A DNA stretch of 64,000 nt from positions 94,575-158,574 of the forward strand of contig NZ_JBMERD010000008.1 in assembly GCF_048820935.1 (NCBI RefSeq), given 5' to 3'. The first letter of the stretch is position 1. Each line of letters opens with the position of its first letter. The notes beneath the pieces are model-generated. The model did no database searches, was not told the origin of the DNA, and saw nothing but the letters and a program-made list of their open reading frames with translations. The DNA comes from Algicoccus sp048820935. Lineage in GTDB: Bacteria; Pseudomonadota; Gammaproteobacteria; Burkholderiales; Burkholderiaceae_B. Positions 24,751 through 34,422 of this stretch are shown piece by piece. A program made the translations under genes and the position numbers.

Positions 24751-26046
24751 ATGGCGCGTGAACTTGATGTTTGGCTGTGCAATCAAAAGATTGGTGTTTT
24801 ATCCCTTATCGATGGACGGTTGTCTTTTTGTTACACGCCGGTTTGGCTTTTGCGGGCTGATGCAATTCCTTTATCTAGCTCTTTGCCGTTACAGGTAGAT
24901 CCGTTTGACGATCAGCATACCCGCCCCTTTTTTTCAGGGTTGTTACCGGAAGGGCAATTAAGACGCATCATTGCTCAGAAATTTCAAGTGTCGCGTCAGA
25001 ATGATTTTGCGTTGCTTGATCACATCGGTGGAGAGTGCGCTGGTGCTATCACCTTATTGAGACCAGGGGAGTTAATCACTCAATCCCAGAATGAACAAGA
25101 TATTCAATGGTTAAACGATGAGGAAATTGTTGCACTGCTGGCGGAACTGCCTCATCGACCAATGTTGGCTGGTCGAGATGGTCTGCGGCTTTCACTAGCG
25201 GGTGCGCAAGATAAGCTACCTGTGGTTTTTGATGGTGAACGGATCGGCCTACCAAAAAATGGAGCACCCAGCACGCATATTTTGAAACCGGCTATTCGCG
25301 CTTTAACGGATACGGTGATCAATGAAGGTTTTTGTCTGGCACTGGCTGATGCCATGAAACTCAAACCAGCGAGATCTCAGATGCGAATCGTACAAGGACA
25401 GAGGTTTCTTTTGATTGAGCGTTACGATCGGGTGATTAATGAGCAAGGCCAGCTGCAACGTTTACATCAAGAAGATTTTTGTCAGGCGTTAGGTGTGGTA
25501 CCTGAAATGAAATACCAGAACGAAGGGGGTCCGAATCTGGCGCAGTGTTTTGAACTGATCCAACGTCTTACACGCCCGAGTGCGCCACATATTTTACGCA
25601 TGTTGGATTATGTGATCTTTAACGCTTTGGTTGGCAATAACGATGCGCATGCTAAGAATTTTTCACTGCTTTATGAAGGGAAGTCCCCTGTTTTAGCACC
25701 TTTTTATGATGTGCTTTCAACAGTGGTCTATCCGAACCTGACACCGAAAATGGCGATGATGATTGGTGGTAAATACAAGTTTAGTGAAGTACAAACGCGG
25801 CACTGGGATCGGTTTCTGGAAACATTAGGTCTCAATGTGGCTCAAGGTAGAGCTCGGATTCTGACCTTGGCAAAATCGATGCCGGCTATTGCGCGTGATC
25901 TTAAGTTTGATGTATCGCGCGGTTTTGCTAACTATGATGTAGTGGATCAAATTGTGGCCGTGATCGAACAACGTTGTGCCTTAACTGAAAGAAGACTGAC
26001 GTCACTTTCTGTCGATTTAAAGGATGAGTCCGGGGCATCTATTTAA
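24751..26046 (+). CDS. hipA: HipA-type serine/threonine kinase toxin
   Basis: HipA phosphorylates glutamyl-tRNA synthetase and induces dormancy. The 431-residue product (440 in E. coli) has the N-terminal subdomain with FFSGLLPEG, the P-loop RLSLAGAQDKLP with Ser148 at the place of the autophosphorylated Ser150 of E. coli, the catalytic loop GNNDAHAKNFS with Asp298, and the metal-binding FYDVLS with Asp320. All key residues are present, so the kinase looks active. It is co-transcribed with hipB and stands directly before a Wadjet operon. In related systems the targets differ, so the substrate should not be assumed. Confidence 0.92.
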   Translation: MARELDVWLCNQKIGVLSLIDGRLSFCYTPVWLLRADAIPLSSSLPLQVDPFDDQHTRPFFSGLLPEGQLRRIIAQKFQVSRQNDFALLDHIGGECAGAITLLRPGELITQSQNEQDIQWLNDEEIVALLAELPHRPMLAGRDGLRLSLAGAQDKLPVVFDGERIGLPKNGAPSTHILKPAIRALTDTVINEGFCLALADAMKLKPARSQMRIVQGQRFLLIERYDRVINEQGQLQRLHQEDFCQALGVVPEMKYQNEGGPNLAQCFELIQRLTRPSAPHILRMLDYVIFNALVGNNDAHAKNFSLLYEGKSPVLAPFYDVLSTVVYPNLTPKMAMMIGGKYKFSEVQTRHWDRFLETLGLNVAQGRARILTLAKSMPAIARDLKFDVSRGFANYDVVDQIVAVIEQRCALTERRLTSLSVDLKDESGASI

Positions 26047-26146
26047 TTGCCGATTGTATTTGACGCTTGTTACAGCAACTAACAAACCAACCGCGCTGAC
26101 ATCACTAAGATTCGTAGGCCGTCGGATTGTTATGATCTAGCAAACC

Positions 26147-26192
26147 ATCCTGAGCCTGCTGTTATGCTGAAATTCGGATAAGCACTCAGGAT
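26147..26192. promoter_or_regulatory. Inverted repeat before jetA
   Basis: ATCCTGAG at 26147-26154 is matched by CTCAGGAT at 26185-26192, and TGCT/AGCA adds four inner pairs with a two-base bulge. The structure ends 26 bases before the jetA start. It could be an operator or a leader-RNA hairpin; no T tract follows, so it is not a terminator for hipA. Confidence 0.4.
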
Positions 26193-26218
26193 AAACACAG
26201 CTATTATTCGAATTTGGT

Positions 26219-27679
26219 ATGAAAGCAGACAAAGCCATCGCAACCTATCAACGTCTACGAACGCAGCCTTTGTGGCGTTTGCTTGCTTCGGCTCATGGAC
26301 CCATCGTCATTGGTCTATTACAGACCCATCTTTATGAAAACGAACGTAATCTGCCCGCCTCTATTTTTCATGAGCGAATTGCACGGGCATTGGAAGAATT
26401 GCGCGCCCAAGGGGAAGACTTTCCGCAGACAGCACAAGCGTATGTTGCGAGCTGGTTGGTTGATGGTTACCTAGAAAGACGCTTTCCGCCGGGTTCTACA
26501 GAAGAAGAGTATGAGTTGTCCACGGCTGCAGTCGAAGCGATTCGGTTTGTTTCCGGTCTAGAACAACCACATTCGGCCGCGACTGAAAGCCGATTAACTT
26601 TAGTGATTGAGGCGTTGTCTCGGCTTGCAGAGGATACAGATACCGACAAGTTTCGTCGTGTCGATCGACTGATGGCTGAACGTGCTCGTATCGATAAAGA
26701 AATCGATGCCATCGAACAGGGTCAAATGCGGGTATTGCCGCATTCCACTGCGCTTGAGCGTACGCGTGAGATCATTACATTGGCCGATGACCTTGCGGGT
26801 GATTTTCGGCGTGTTCGTGATCAGTTTGATCAGCTCAACCGTAATCTACGTGAGCGAATTATGGACAGTGATGGCAATCGAGGAGAGGTGCTGGATTCTC
26901 TGTTTTCTGGAATTGATCTCATTGCCGAAAGTGACGCAGGCAGAACTTTCTCGGCTTTCTGGCGATTGCTGACGGATCCGGAGCAGGCGGCAACGCTCGA
27001 CCAGGCCCTTGATAACGTCATGTCGCGTACGTTTGTTGATCAGCTTGATATGAAGGAGCGACGTTTTTTGTTGCGATTGACGCGAACGCTTCTTGAGCAA
27101 GGTGGGATGGTTCATGATGTGTTGCAAACTTTTGCACGCAGTTTGAAGCATTTTGTGGAAAGTCGTGAATACTTGGAGCAGCGTCGATTGAATCGAGTGC
27201 TCAGAGAGGCACAGCGTGCAGCACTGACCTTAAAAGATGAAATCAGGGTCACCGAAACATTGCAGTACACATTAGAACTGACAGGTAGTCGCTTGCGATC
27301 TTTGTCTCAATGGGTGTTGCATGATCCTTCTTTGCAAGCGGCGCCCAGTCAAATGATGCAAGGTGAAGCGGCACCTATTGACCTAGAGTCGGTCAGTGAC
27401 TTGATTGCGCATTCAGAGATCGATTTTCGGACTTTAAAACTGAATGTGGTAGCGGTGTTGGAAAAACGTTCGCAGGCCTCAATTGGGGACGTATTGGATC
27501 AATATCCAGCGGCTCAGGGTTTAGGGAGTGTGGTCGGTTTGTTGGCACTCGGTAGTCGACATGGATTGAAATCGGATGGGCAAGAAATGGTGAGCTGGAT
27601 TGGAGACGATGAGGTGCATCGAAGTGCCAGAATTCCGAAAGTTTTCTTTTTGAAGGAGCGTGTGCATGAGCTGGTCTGA
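26219..27679 (+). CDS. jetA: Wadjet subunit JetA (DUF3375, kleisin-like)
   Basis: JetA is the kleisin-like (MksF/MukF-type) subunit of Wadjet, an SMC complex that recognises and cleaves small circular plasmids. The 486-residue product has the DUF3375 N-terminal pattern RLRTQPLWRLLASAHGPIVIGLLQTHL, FHERIARALEELR and a long helical middle with DKFRRVDRLMAERARIDKEID and LLTDPEQAATLDQALDNV. It is first of four overlapping genes in the type I order A-B-C-D. The ATG at 26219 has only a weak ribosome binding site. The tail ARIPKVFFLKERVHELV overlaps the jetB start region. Confidence 0.94.
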   Translation: MKADKAIATYQRLRTQPLWRLLASAHGPIVIGLLQTHLYENERNLPASIFHERIARALEELRAQGEDFPQTAQAYVASWLVDGYLERRFPPGSTEEEYELSTAAVEAIRFVSGLEQPHSAATESRLTLVIEALSRLAEDTDTDKFRRVDRLMAERARIDKEIDAIEQGQMRVLPHSTALERTREIITLADDLAGDFRRVRDQFDQLNRNLRERIMDSDGNRGEVLDSLFSGIDLIAESDAGRTFSAFWRLLTDPEQAATLDQALDNVMSRTFVDQLDMKERRFLLRLTRTLLEQGGMVHDVLQTFARSLKHFVESREYLEQRRLNRVLREAQRAALTLKDEIRVTETLQYTLELTGSRLRSLSQWVLHDPSLQAAPSQMMQGEAAPIDLESVSDLIAHSEIDFRTLKLNVVAVLEKRSQASIGDVLDQYPAAQGLGSVVGLLALGSRHGLKSDGQEMVSWIGDDEVHRSARIPKVFFLKERVHELV

Positions 27680-28376
27680 AGAGGATGAGAACGTTGCACA
27701 AGAAGGTGAAGCGGCGCAGACAGACACGGATGTCCTTTTTGTAGGCGACTACGGTGAACTTGCGCTAGAGACGCGTCGAGTATTAGTGCAGTTACTGGCG
27801 GGTCCATCGCTGGATGCGCGCCGACATTCAAAGCTTTGGCCAATCTTAGTGCGCGATGAAATTGCCGTGCGTCGGTTTCTGGCTGAGTTGTTTCTAGAGC
27901 TTGTGGTCGATCTGGACATGCAAGTGGCCTTTACACGTCAAGCGGATACGGGTGAACTCGATGTTCCAATTCTATTGCGACGTGTGCAGCTCACTTTCAT
28001 TGACTCTATTTTGTTGCTATACCTTCGCCAACGATTAACGCAAGCGGAGTCTCAGGGCGATCGTGCGGTAGTTTCCACCGAAGAAATCACAGAGTTTCTG
28101 TCTCTCTATGAACGGGCCGCCAGCACGGATCGGGCTGGGTTCGTAAAGCGAGTTCATGCGTCTATAGAAAAGATTAAAAAGCACAGCATTCTTCAAAAAA
28201 TACGTGCAAGTGACGATCGTTTTGAGGTGTCACCCACATTAAAACTTTTGTTTTCAGCCGAGGAAATTCAAGGCTTGACCCGTTTGTATCAACAAATGAT
28301 TGATGATGACGTTCCATTACAAACGCCGCAATTGGCTGTTGATTCTGGTACGGATGAAGAGGAGATTGAGCCATGA
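27666..28376 (+). CDS. jetB: Wadjet subunit JetB (DUF4194, MksE-like)
   Basis: JetB is the KITE/MksE-like winged-helix partner of JetA. The 236-residue protein begins with an acidic stretch (SWSEEDENVAQEGEAAQTD) and contains the DUF4194 core LDARRHSKLWPILVRDEIAVRRFLAELFLELVVD and the later VSPTLKLLFSAEEIQGL. The ATG at 27666 is preceded by AAGGAG at seven bases and overlaps the jetA stop by 14 bases. A GTG at 27660 would add two residues. It ends in ATGA overlap with jetC. Confidence 0.93.
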   Translation: MSWSEEDENVAQEGEAAQTDTDVLFVGDYGELALETRRVLVQLLAGPSLDARRHSKLWPILVRDEIAVRRFLAELFLELVVDLDMQVAFTRQADTGELDVPILLRRVQLTFIDSILLLYLRQRLTQAESQGDRAVVSTEEITEFLSLYERAASTDRAGFVKRVHASIEKIKKHSILQKIRASDDRFEVSPTLKLLFSAEEIQGLTRLYQQMIDDDVPLQTPQLAVDSGTDEEEIEP

Positions 28377-31300
28377 TGCAGCAGCCACAAGCCATCTCTT
28401 TGTTTTCTCGCGAGCAGTTCCGGATGACTCGGTTGCAGGTGTACAACTGGGGGACTTTTTCAGGACTGCATGACGTTCCGATCAGTGAACGAGGCTTTTT
28501 GTTTGTGGGACGTTCGGGAGCGGGTAAGTCTACGCTACTGGATGCGTTTTCAGCTTTGCTCGTGCCACCCCGGTGGGTTGACTTTAACGCAGCCGCGCGT
28601 GAAGCGGATCGCAGCGGCCGAGACCGAAGCCTAGTGACCTACATACGAGGTGCTTGGGCAGAACAAAAGGATGATGATTCGGGTGAAATTGCCACACGTT
28701 ATTTGCGTTCAGGCACCACGTGGTCAGCTTTGGCTCTGACTTATCGCAACAACTTAGACCAGTATGTTGTCCTGGTTCAAGTGTTCTGGCTTCGTGGCAA
28801 TGCGAATGGTAATGCCGATGTGAAGCGTCACTATCTTGTTTTGGAACGAAATTTTGAACTCAATGAGCTCGAGGATTTTGGGCAGTCCAATTTTGATATT
28901 CGAAAGCTCAAGCAATCGTTGCCAGATGCTTTTGCACGCAATGAATTTCGTCCTTATTGCGAGCGGTTTTGTCGCCTGCTTGGCATTGAAAGTGAAATGG
29001 CTCTGCGCTTGTTGCATAAAACTCAGTCCGCAAAGAATTTAGGCGATCTCAACACGTTCTTGCGTGATTTTATGCTCGATAAGCCTGAAACCTTTAAAGT
29101 GGCAGATCGCTTGGTCAGTGAGTTTGGTGAGTTAAACGCTGCCCATCAGGCAGTTGTAACTGCGCGCGAACAGGTTCAGACGCTCGTGCCGGCCAGAGAA
29201 CAATATGAGCGCCGAACGTCTTTGATACAGGAGCGCAACGAATTAGATGAATTGCGCCTAGGTGTCGACAGTTATCGGGAAACCCGTCGTATTGCGCTTT
29301 TGAAGCAACATGTCGAGTCTTTGGAGATACAAGCCAGCGGCTCGCAAGGTGAAGTTAATCGACGTCAGCAAATTCTAGATAATCATACGGTTGCTTTGCG
29401 TGATTTGGAGCGTCGTCATCGGGAAGCCGGTGGTGATCAAATTGAGCAATGGGAGGCGGAGAAATCTGGGCTTGAAACCCAACGCAATGAGCGCATGCGT
29501 AAACGAAACCAGGCTGAGGACGTGTGCCAAAAGCTTGGTTGGCACTTCCCAGATTCACCCCAAGGCTTTGCGCAGCTGCTAGGCAATGCACGTCAAGAAG
29601 TTGAAGGCTGGGAGCAACACAGTAATGAAAGCCGCGAGGAACAGTTTCGTCTTGCTGCTCAAAAAAGAGATGCAGAGACGTTATTTTCTGAGACCGTGAA
29701 AGAAGTGCAGGCACTTCAAAGCCAACCATCCAATATTCCTGCCGATATGCTGGCCATGCGTCGCAACATCGCTCAAGCGATCGAGGTGTCAGAAACAGCA
29801 CTTCCATTTGTTGGGGAGCTCATTGAAGTCAAGCCAGATGAGTCCGCTTGGCAAGGTGCCATTGAGCGTGTTATGCGAGGTTTTGCGCTTTCTATCCTGG
29901 TGGATGAGCGACATTATTCGGCGTTGGCAAATTATCTTAATCACGCTCACCTTGGACAGCGCTTGGTGTATTACCGAACGGATCGTTCGGCATCGCGCCA
30001 AACCCGACCCATTGGCATGGGATCGATGGTTTTGAAGTTGAATGTGAAAGACGGCGTGAATACGGAATGGTTACAAACCGAATTGCGACAGCGTTTTGAT
30101 TATGCGTGTGTGGATTCTGTCCAATCGTTTAGAAGCGCGGATCGTGCGATCACCCGAGAAGGGCAGATTAAACATAGCCAAACCCGCCATGAAAAAGATG
30201 ATCGCAGAAATGTCAGTGATCGACGCAATTGGGTGCTTGGGTTTGATAACCGCGAGAAGCTTGACTTGTTTAAAGCCCAAGCTCAGGAACTCGCTGAAAC
30301 GATTACTGATCTTCAGAAAAAGATTGAATCACTGGCTAATCAGGATAAGAACCGCGCGAATCGGGCCATGCAGTGTCAGATGCTAGTGAACCTGCAGTGG
30401 CAAGAGGTCGATGTCATCCCGCTGTTAGATCGTATCTCGATGATCGAACGTCAGATTGAAGAGGCGCGCAAAGGCAATGAGGCTTTGTTGCAAATCAGTG
30501 ATCTGCTTGAGCAGCAAACCAAGCGGGTGGATCAGGCGGATCACGATTTGCGTGATGCAAAGGTTGCGTATGACGCCACACTCAAACAAATCAGTGAAAG
30601 CCGACAACGACTTGAAACACTTCTTCAAGATGTCTCGATTGTTGCTTTGACACCGCATCAGACGCAAGGGCTGGACGCCTGTTTTGAGAAACAATCGGGT
30701 GCAATTCGACTAGAGAACCTCGATAGAGTAGCCACGGCAGTTGAGCGCAGCTTAAATACGGACATCAGTGAAATCCAAGCGGGTGTTGGTGTTTGCGAAA
30801 GAACCATCGAAACGCACTTTGCGGATTACAAGCGGCAATGGCCGATGGATGCCGGCGACATGGACACCACCATGGCCAGTGCGTCAGACTTTTTTGCCAA
30901 ACTGACTCGGTTGGAAACGGATGGGTTGCCAGCCTATGAGCAGCGGTTTTTTGAGTTGCTGCAAAACCAAAGTCACCAGAATTTGGCTGCGTTGTCGACG
31001 TATCTGAATGATGCCCGTAAAGCCATCTTAGAGCGCATGGAACTGGTCAATGAAAGCTTGGGTCAGGTGCCGTTTAATCAGAGCGTGGATCAACGCACTT
31101 ATCTTCGTATTGATGCCAATGACCGACAGCTTGCAGAGGTTCGGGAGTTTAAACAAGAGATTCACCAGACACTGAGTCATGCATGGTCCGAAGATCGCGA
31201 GTTTGCTGAAGAACGGTTTTTGGTTTTGCGCCAAATGGTGGATCGCCTTGCAAGCTCAGAACCAGAACAAAAGCGCTGGCGTGAAACGGTTCTGGATGTG

Positions 31301-31747
31301 CGCCAGCATGTGGAGTTTGTTGGGCGAGAAATTGATGAAGGCGGCGTTGAAGTTGAAATTTATCGCAGTGGCGCTGGCAAATCAGGTGGTCAACGTCAAA
31401 AGTTGGCGACTACGTGTTTGGCTGCTGCGCTTAGATATCAACTCGGTGGACATCACTACGGTGTGCCGATGTATGCGCCGGTCGTTTTGGATGAAGCTTT
31501 TGATAAGGCAGATAATGAGTTCACCGCTCTGGCGATGAATATTTTTGCCAACTTTGGCTTTCAAATGGTGGTTGCGACACCTTTGAAGTCAGTCATGACC
31601 CTGGAGCCTTTCATTGGTGGTGCCTGTTTTATCGACATCAGTGATCGACGAGTCTCTGGTGTGCTGCTGATTGAATACGATTCTGAACAGCAACGACTCA
31701 AGTTGCCAGCGCAGACGCAAGAGGACGGTGCCATTGAGGCTTCCTGA
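28373..31747 (+). CDS. jetC: Wadjet subunit JetC (SMC/MukB-like ATPase)
   Basis: JetC is the SMC-type motor of Wadjet and extrudes DNA loops to sense plasmid size and topology. The 1124-residue protein has Walker A GRSGAGKST at residues 46-54, two long coiled-coil arms broken by a hinge around residues 470-610 (IERVMRGFALSILVDERHYSALANYLN and GFDNREKLDLF), the ABC signature GAGKSGGQRQKLATT, and Walker B APVVLDEAFDKAD close to the C-terminus. The Lys/Gly/Asp/Glu residues needed for ATP use are present. The start overlaps jetB by four bases and the end overlaps jetD. Confidence 0.95.
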   Translation: MMQQPQAISLFSREQFRMTRLQVYNWGTFSGLHDVPISERGFLFVGRSGAGKSTLLDAFSALLVPPRWVDFNAAAREADRSGRDRSLVTYIRGAWAEQKDDDSGEIATRYLRSGTTWSALALTYRNNLDQYVVLVQVFWLRGNANGNADVKRHYLVLERNFELNELEDFGQSNFDIRKLKQSLPDAFARNEFRPYCERFCRLLGIESEMALRLLHKTQSAKNLGDLNTFLRDFMLDKPETFKVADRLVSEFGELNAAHQAVVTAREQVQTLVPAREQYERRTSLIQERNELDELRLGVDSYRETRRIALLKQHVESLEIQASGSQGEVNRRQQILDNHTVALRDLERRHREAGGDQIEQWEAEKSGLETQRNERMRKRNQAEDVCQKLGWHFPDSPQGFAQLLGNARQEVEGWEQHSNESREEQFRLAAQKRDAETLFSETVKEVQALQSQPSNIPADMLAMRRNIAQAIEVSETALPFVGELIEVKPDESAWQGAIERVMRGFALSILVDERHYSALANYLNHAHLGQRLVYYRTDRSASRQTRPIGMGSMVLKLNVKDGVNTEWLQTELRQRFDYACVDSVQSFRSADRAITREGQIKHSQTRHEKDDRRNVSDRRNWVLGFDNREKLDLFKAQAQELAETITDLQKKIESLANQDKNRANRAMQCQMLVNLQWQEVDVIPLLDRISMIERQIEEARKGNEALLQISDLLEQQTKRVDQADHDLRDAKVAYDATLKQISESRQRLETLLQDVSIVALTPHQTQGLDACFEKQSGAIRLENLDRVATAVERSLNTDISEIQAGVGVCERTIETHFADYKRQWPMDAGDMDTTMASASDFFAKLTRLETDGLPAYEQRFFELLQNQSHQNLAALSTYLNDARKAILERMELVNESLGQVPFNQSVDQRTYLRIDANDRQLAEVREFKQEIHQTLSHAWSEDREFAEERFLVLRQMVDRLASSEPEQKRWRETVLDVRQHVEFVGREIDEGGVEVEIYRSGAGKSGGQRQKLATTCLAAALRYQLGGHHYGVPMYAPVVLDEAFDKADNEFTALAMNIFANFGFQMVVATPLKSVMTLEPFIGGACFIDISDRRVSGVLLIEYDSEQQRLKLPAQTQEDGAIEAS

Positions 31748-32930
31748 AGAGGTTCACAAGTTGCTCGTTCGCCGTTTTCAGCGTAAGCATCGGGAATGGC
31801 TCGTGGGTGATGCCCACGATCAGCAGTGGCCGTTGGAAGTTACGCTGGGCGTACCGACTGAGCAAACCGCACTTAAGCAGATTGACGGTGTTCGTGCCTG
31901 GGTGCAGGCTTGGCGAAGCTGGCAAACCAGTGGGCAGAGTGTGGGCACATTGTCGTGGTGCGAGCGACGCTGGAGAACGCTGGGTGTACAGAGTTTGCCA
32001 GACAAGCTGTCATTACAAAATGCACAAGAGGTCGCTTTGTGGGCTGGTGAACTGACCAGATGGGAGCGAGCGAAATCTCGCTACCAGACGCTTGTCACGC
32101 GCTGGCCAGCGTTGGAACGACAACTTGCGAAGTATTTTGAAGTTCTTGCTGATTACGACGACATTGATTTTCGTCGAATGGTTGACATGTTGGACTGGAT
32201 TTTTAGCAATCCTCATTCCAATCTGTATCCACGGCAAATTCCGGTCGTAGGTGCCGACAGTAAATGGCTGGAAAGCAGAAAAAGTTTGATTTCTGATTTA
32301 ATCGGCGTCCTTCGGGGTGATTTGGCAGATGATCGCGACTTTTTTAGTCGATGTGGCTTGAAGGCACAACCGCAATTAATCCGTCTGAGAATCTTAGATC
32401 CTTCGTTGCGGGTACGTCTAGGTGGCTTGAGCGATGTGAGTGCACCGATTGATGAGGTGGCGAGACTTACAATCGAACCCCAGAATGTTTTTATTGTTGA
32501 GAACCTGCAGACCGGCTTGGCATTTGAAGATTTGCCTAATAGCGTTGTCATCATGCGCTTAGGTTATGCCGTCGATGTCTTAGGTCAACTGCCTTGGTTG
32601 CAACAGGCACGATGTTTTTACTGGGGCGATATGGATACACATGGTTTTGCGATTCTGAATCGTGCACGGACATATCTTCCTAATCTCCAATCTGTGCTCA
32701 TGGATGAAGCAACGCTTCTAAGTCATCAGAGTCTGTGGGTTCAAGAGAAAGACCAGCATCCCGCCAGTGAGCTTGGATTGCTCACCGATGCAGAACAACG
32801 AATCTATGCTTCACTCAAAACTCAGACTTATGGTCAGCAAGTTCGGCTTGAACAAGAACGAATAGGTTGGGACGGGGCGTGGACTGTGATTCAAACTGTT
32901 TCAGCACAAGACGCGGATAGTGGTGAGTGA
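31734..32930 (+). CDS. jetD: Wadjet subunit JetD (DUF3322/DUF2220 Toprim-like nuclease)
   Basis: JetD is the topoisomerase VI-like nuclease that cuts the plasmid captured by JetABC. The product has an N-terminal DUF3322 domain (LPEEVHKLLVRRFQRKHREWL, WPLEVTLGVPTEQ) and a C-terminal DUF2220 Toprim domain with the acidic Glu in FIVENLQTGLAF and the DxD-type FYWGDMDTHGFAIL, as expected for metal-dependent cleavage. The best start is TTG 31734, nine bases after GAGG and inside the end of jetC. GTG 31728 is an alternative with too short a spacing. The gene closes the operon; all four type I components are intact. Confidence 0.92.
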   Translation: MRLPEEVHKLLVRRFQRKHREWLVGDAHDQQWPLEVTLGVPTEQTALKQIDGVRAWVQAWRSWQTSGQSVGTLSWCERRWRTLGVQSLPDKLSLQNAQEVALWAGELTRWERAKSRYQTLVTRWPALERQLAKYFEVLADYDDIDFRRMVDMLDWIFSNPHSNLYPRQIPVVGADSKWLESRKSLISDLIGVLRGDLADDRDFFSRCGLKAQPQLIRLRILDPSLRVRLGGLSDVSAPIDEVARLTIEPQNVFIVENLQTGLAFEDLPNSVVIMRLGYAVDVLGQLPWLQQARCFYWGDMDTHGFAILNRARTYLPNLQSVLMDEATLLSHQSLWVQEKDQHPASELGLLTDAEQRIYASLKTQTYGQQVRLEQERIGWDGAWTVIQTVSAQDADSGE

Positions 32931-33172
32931 ATAGGTTTTCTCGACAGTTTGTCGTAGAGTTTGTGGCCAGACTGGATAAGCTTTCAACACCCAATGAATC
33001 ATTGCAAAACTGCACCTTGGGAGGTACAGTCGTAAAGATTGTCGTCTCTGAAACATCTGAGTCACTTCCACAATGTGTATTGGCGGTAGGGATTGATAGG
33101 AATCGCGTCTGAAGGTCTTTGCGCTATAAATTCCTTTAATATCCATGTGACGAACTGAAAGAGCAGAATCAC

Positions 33173-34222
33173 ATGACAAACTCCTCGAACGTGACTGGCT
33201 TGACGCTTCACAATCTGTTGCAACTAAAACCCGCAACATGGAATTGGGGGCGTTGCTTACGTGCTGCGTTCTGCGTGGGTGTGCCTTTTTTGATTGGGGT
33301 CGCGGTTGACGACATCATGTCGTGGATGTGGATCGCCATGGGCACATTAATGATGACGACAGGCGAGCGCGGCGCGGTTGCTTACGGTCCTCGCGCACTC
33401 GGTTTGTTGGGGACCGCTTTATTGGGTGCAGCGGGTTATCTGTTTGGTTATCTGAGCCTTGTCCCTTTCGGTTACACCATTGTCGTGATGGCGGTTGTTG
33501 GCTTTCTTGCGGGCAAACTGAGTCAGCGAGGTCCTAACTGGTCAATTGGTTTTTTGCAGTTGTTGCTCACAGCCAGTATCGCCATCGGGGTGCCCAGTAT
33601 CGGCACATTCTGGTGGTCTTCAGTGTTGTATTTGGTGGGTGCGGTTCTCTATGTGATGGTTTTGGGGATTGAGGCGCTTTTGGTTCGCTCAGTGCCCGCG
33701 TCAAGCGTGACCCCTAACACGCCCCATAAAACGCCCAGTGTGACAAACACTGTGGGAGCCATCATTCTGTCAGTGAGCCTGACGATTGCGTATGCATCGC
33801 ATTTTGTGATCTCAGCCAGTCATTGGTTCTGGATCCCATTGACTGTTGGGCTCATTGTGAAACCTGATTTAGGAAATATCTTTGAACGTTCGGTTTTGCG
33901 TGCTATCGGAACCGTCTTTGGTGTCCTCATTGCAACCGCGCTCTTGATGGTTTTTTCAAAGGGGGGTTGGTTAGCGTTTAGTCTGGCATTGTTGGCAGGT
34001 GTTTTGCCATGGTGTATGGCACGCTCTTATGCGTTACAAGCCATTGTCTTGACGCCTTTAGTGTTGTTGCTGGTCGATATGATCATGCCAGGTGCACACA
34101 ACATTAATTATGGTCTGCAGCGTTTAATCGACACGGTGATTGGTGGCGTCATTGTCATCCTGACAGGCTATCTGACATTATCTGCATCTAAATTTTTGAC
34201 AAAAGATTCAAAAAATATCTAA
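33173..34222 (+). CDS. FUSC-family inner membrane protein
   Basis: The 349-residue protein has two similar hydrophobic halves, each with about five to six segments, and no large soluble domain. The second half (ASHWFWIPLTVGLIVKPDLGNIFERSVLRAIGTVFGVLIATALL) is the typical FUSC/aromatic-acid-exporter signature with the conserved PD and the Arg-x-x-GT motif. Full-length relatives (YccS, AaeB) are about twice as long and carry cytoplasmic domains. This is therefore a short form. It may export aromatic or other acids, which is inference. The 242 bases after jetD hold its promoter and no gene I can support. Confidence 0.82.
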   Translation: MTNSSNVTGLTLHNLLQLKPATWNWGRCLRAAFCVGVPFLIGVAVDDIMSWMWIAMGTLMMTTGERGAVAYGPRALGLLGTALLGAAGYLFGYLSLVPFGYTIVVMAVVGFLAGKLSQRGPNWSIGFLQLLLTASIAIGVPSIGTFWWSSVLYLVGAVLYVMVLGIEALLVRSVPASSVTPNTPHKTPSVTNTVGAIILSVSLTIAYASHFVISASHWFWIPLTVGLIVKPDLGNIFERSVLRAIGTVFGVLIATALLMVFSKGGWLAFSLALLAGVLPWCMARSYALQAIVLTPLVLLLVDMIMPGAHNINYGLQRLIDTVIGGVIVILTGYLTLSASKFLTKDSKNI

Positions 34223-34349
34223 CTCAACGGTTTTTGTCTTCAAGCGTTAAATTGGTTTGGACATACGGTTTCACTGCACCGTTTACATCACACTGTTTAC
34301 GCCACACTAAGTGGCAGAACCTAAACGGTAAAAATGAGGTCTGAAATAA

Positions 34350-34398
34350 CAGCACGCCGATACGATTTGTAACCGTACCGGCGTGTTGTTGGTTTTTT
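34350..34398 (+). terminator. Terminator after the FUSC-family gene
   Basis: CACGCCG at 34353-34359 pairs with CGGCGTG at 34379-34385, with TACG/CGTA pairs inside the loop and a T run to 34398. It ends the plus-strand gene at 34222 and stands just beyond the end of the minus-strand gene at 34423. Confidence 0.75.
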
Positions 34399-34422
34399 CG
34401 ACTGGTAGAATCGAGTGCTGTC

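Noticed and set aside
26047..26146. A sigma-70 promoter before jetA (TTGACG at 26059)
   Set aside because: No convincing -10 element lies at the right distance, so it was not listed.
32927..33112. A 61-codon frame after jetD as a small gene
   Set aside because: It starts inside the end of jetD, has no ribosome binding site and shows no recognisable protein character.
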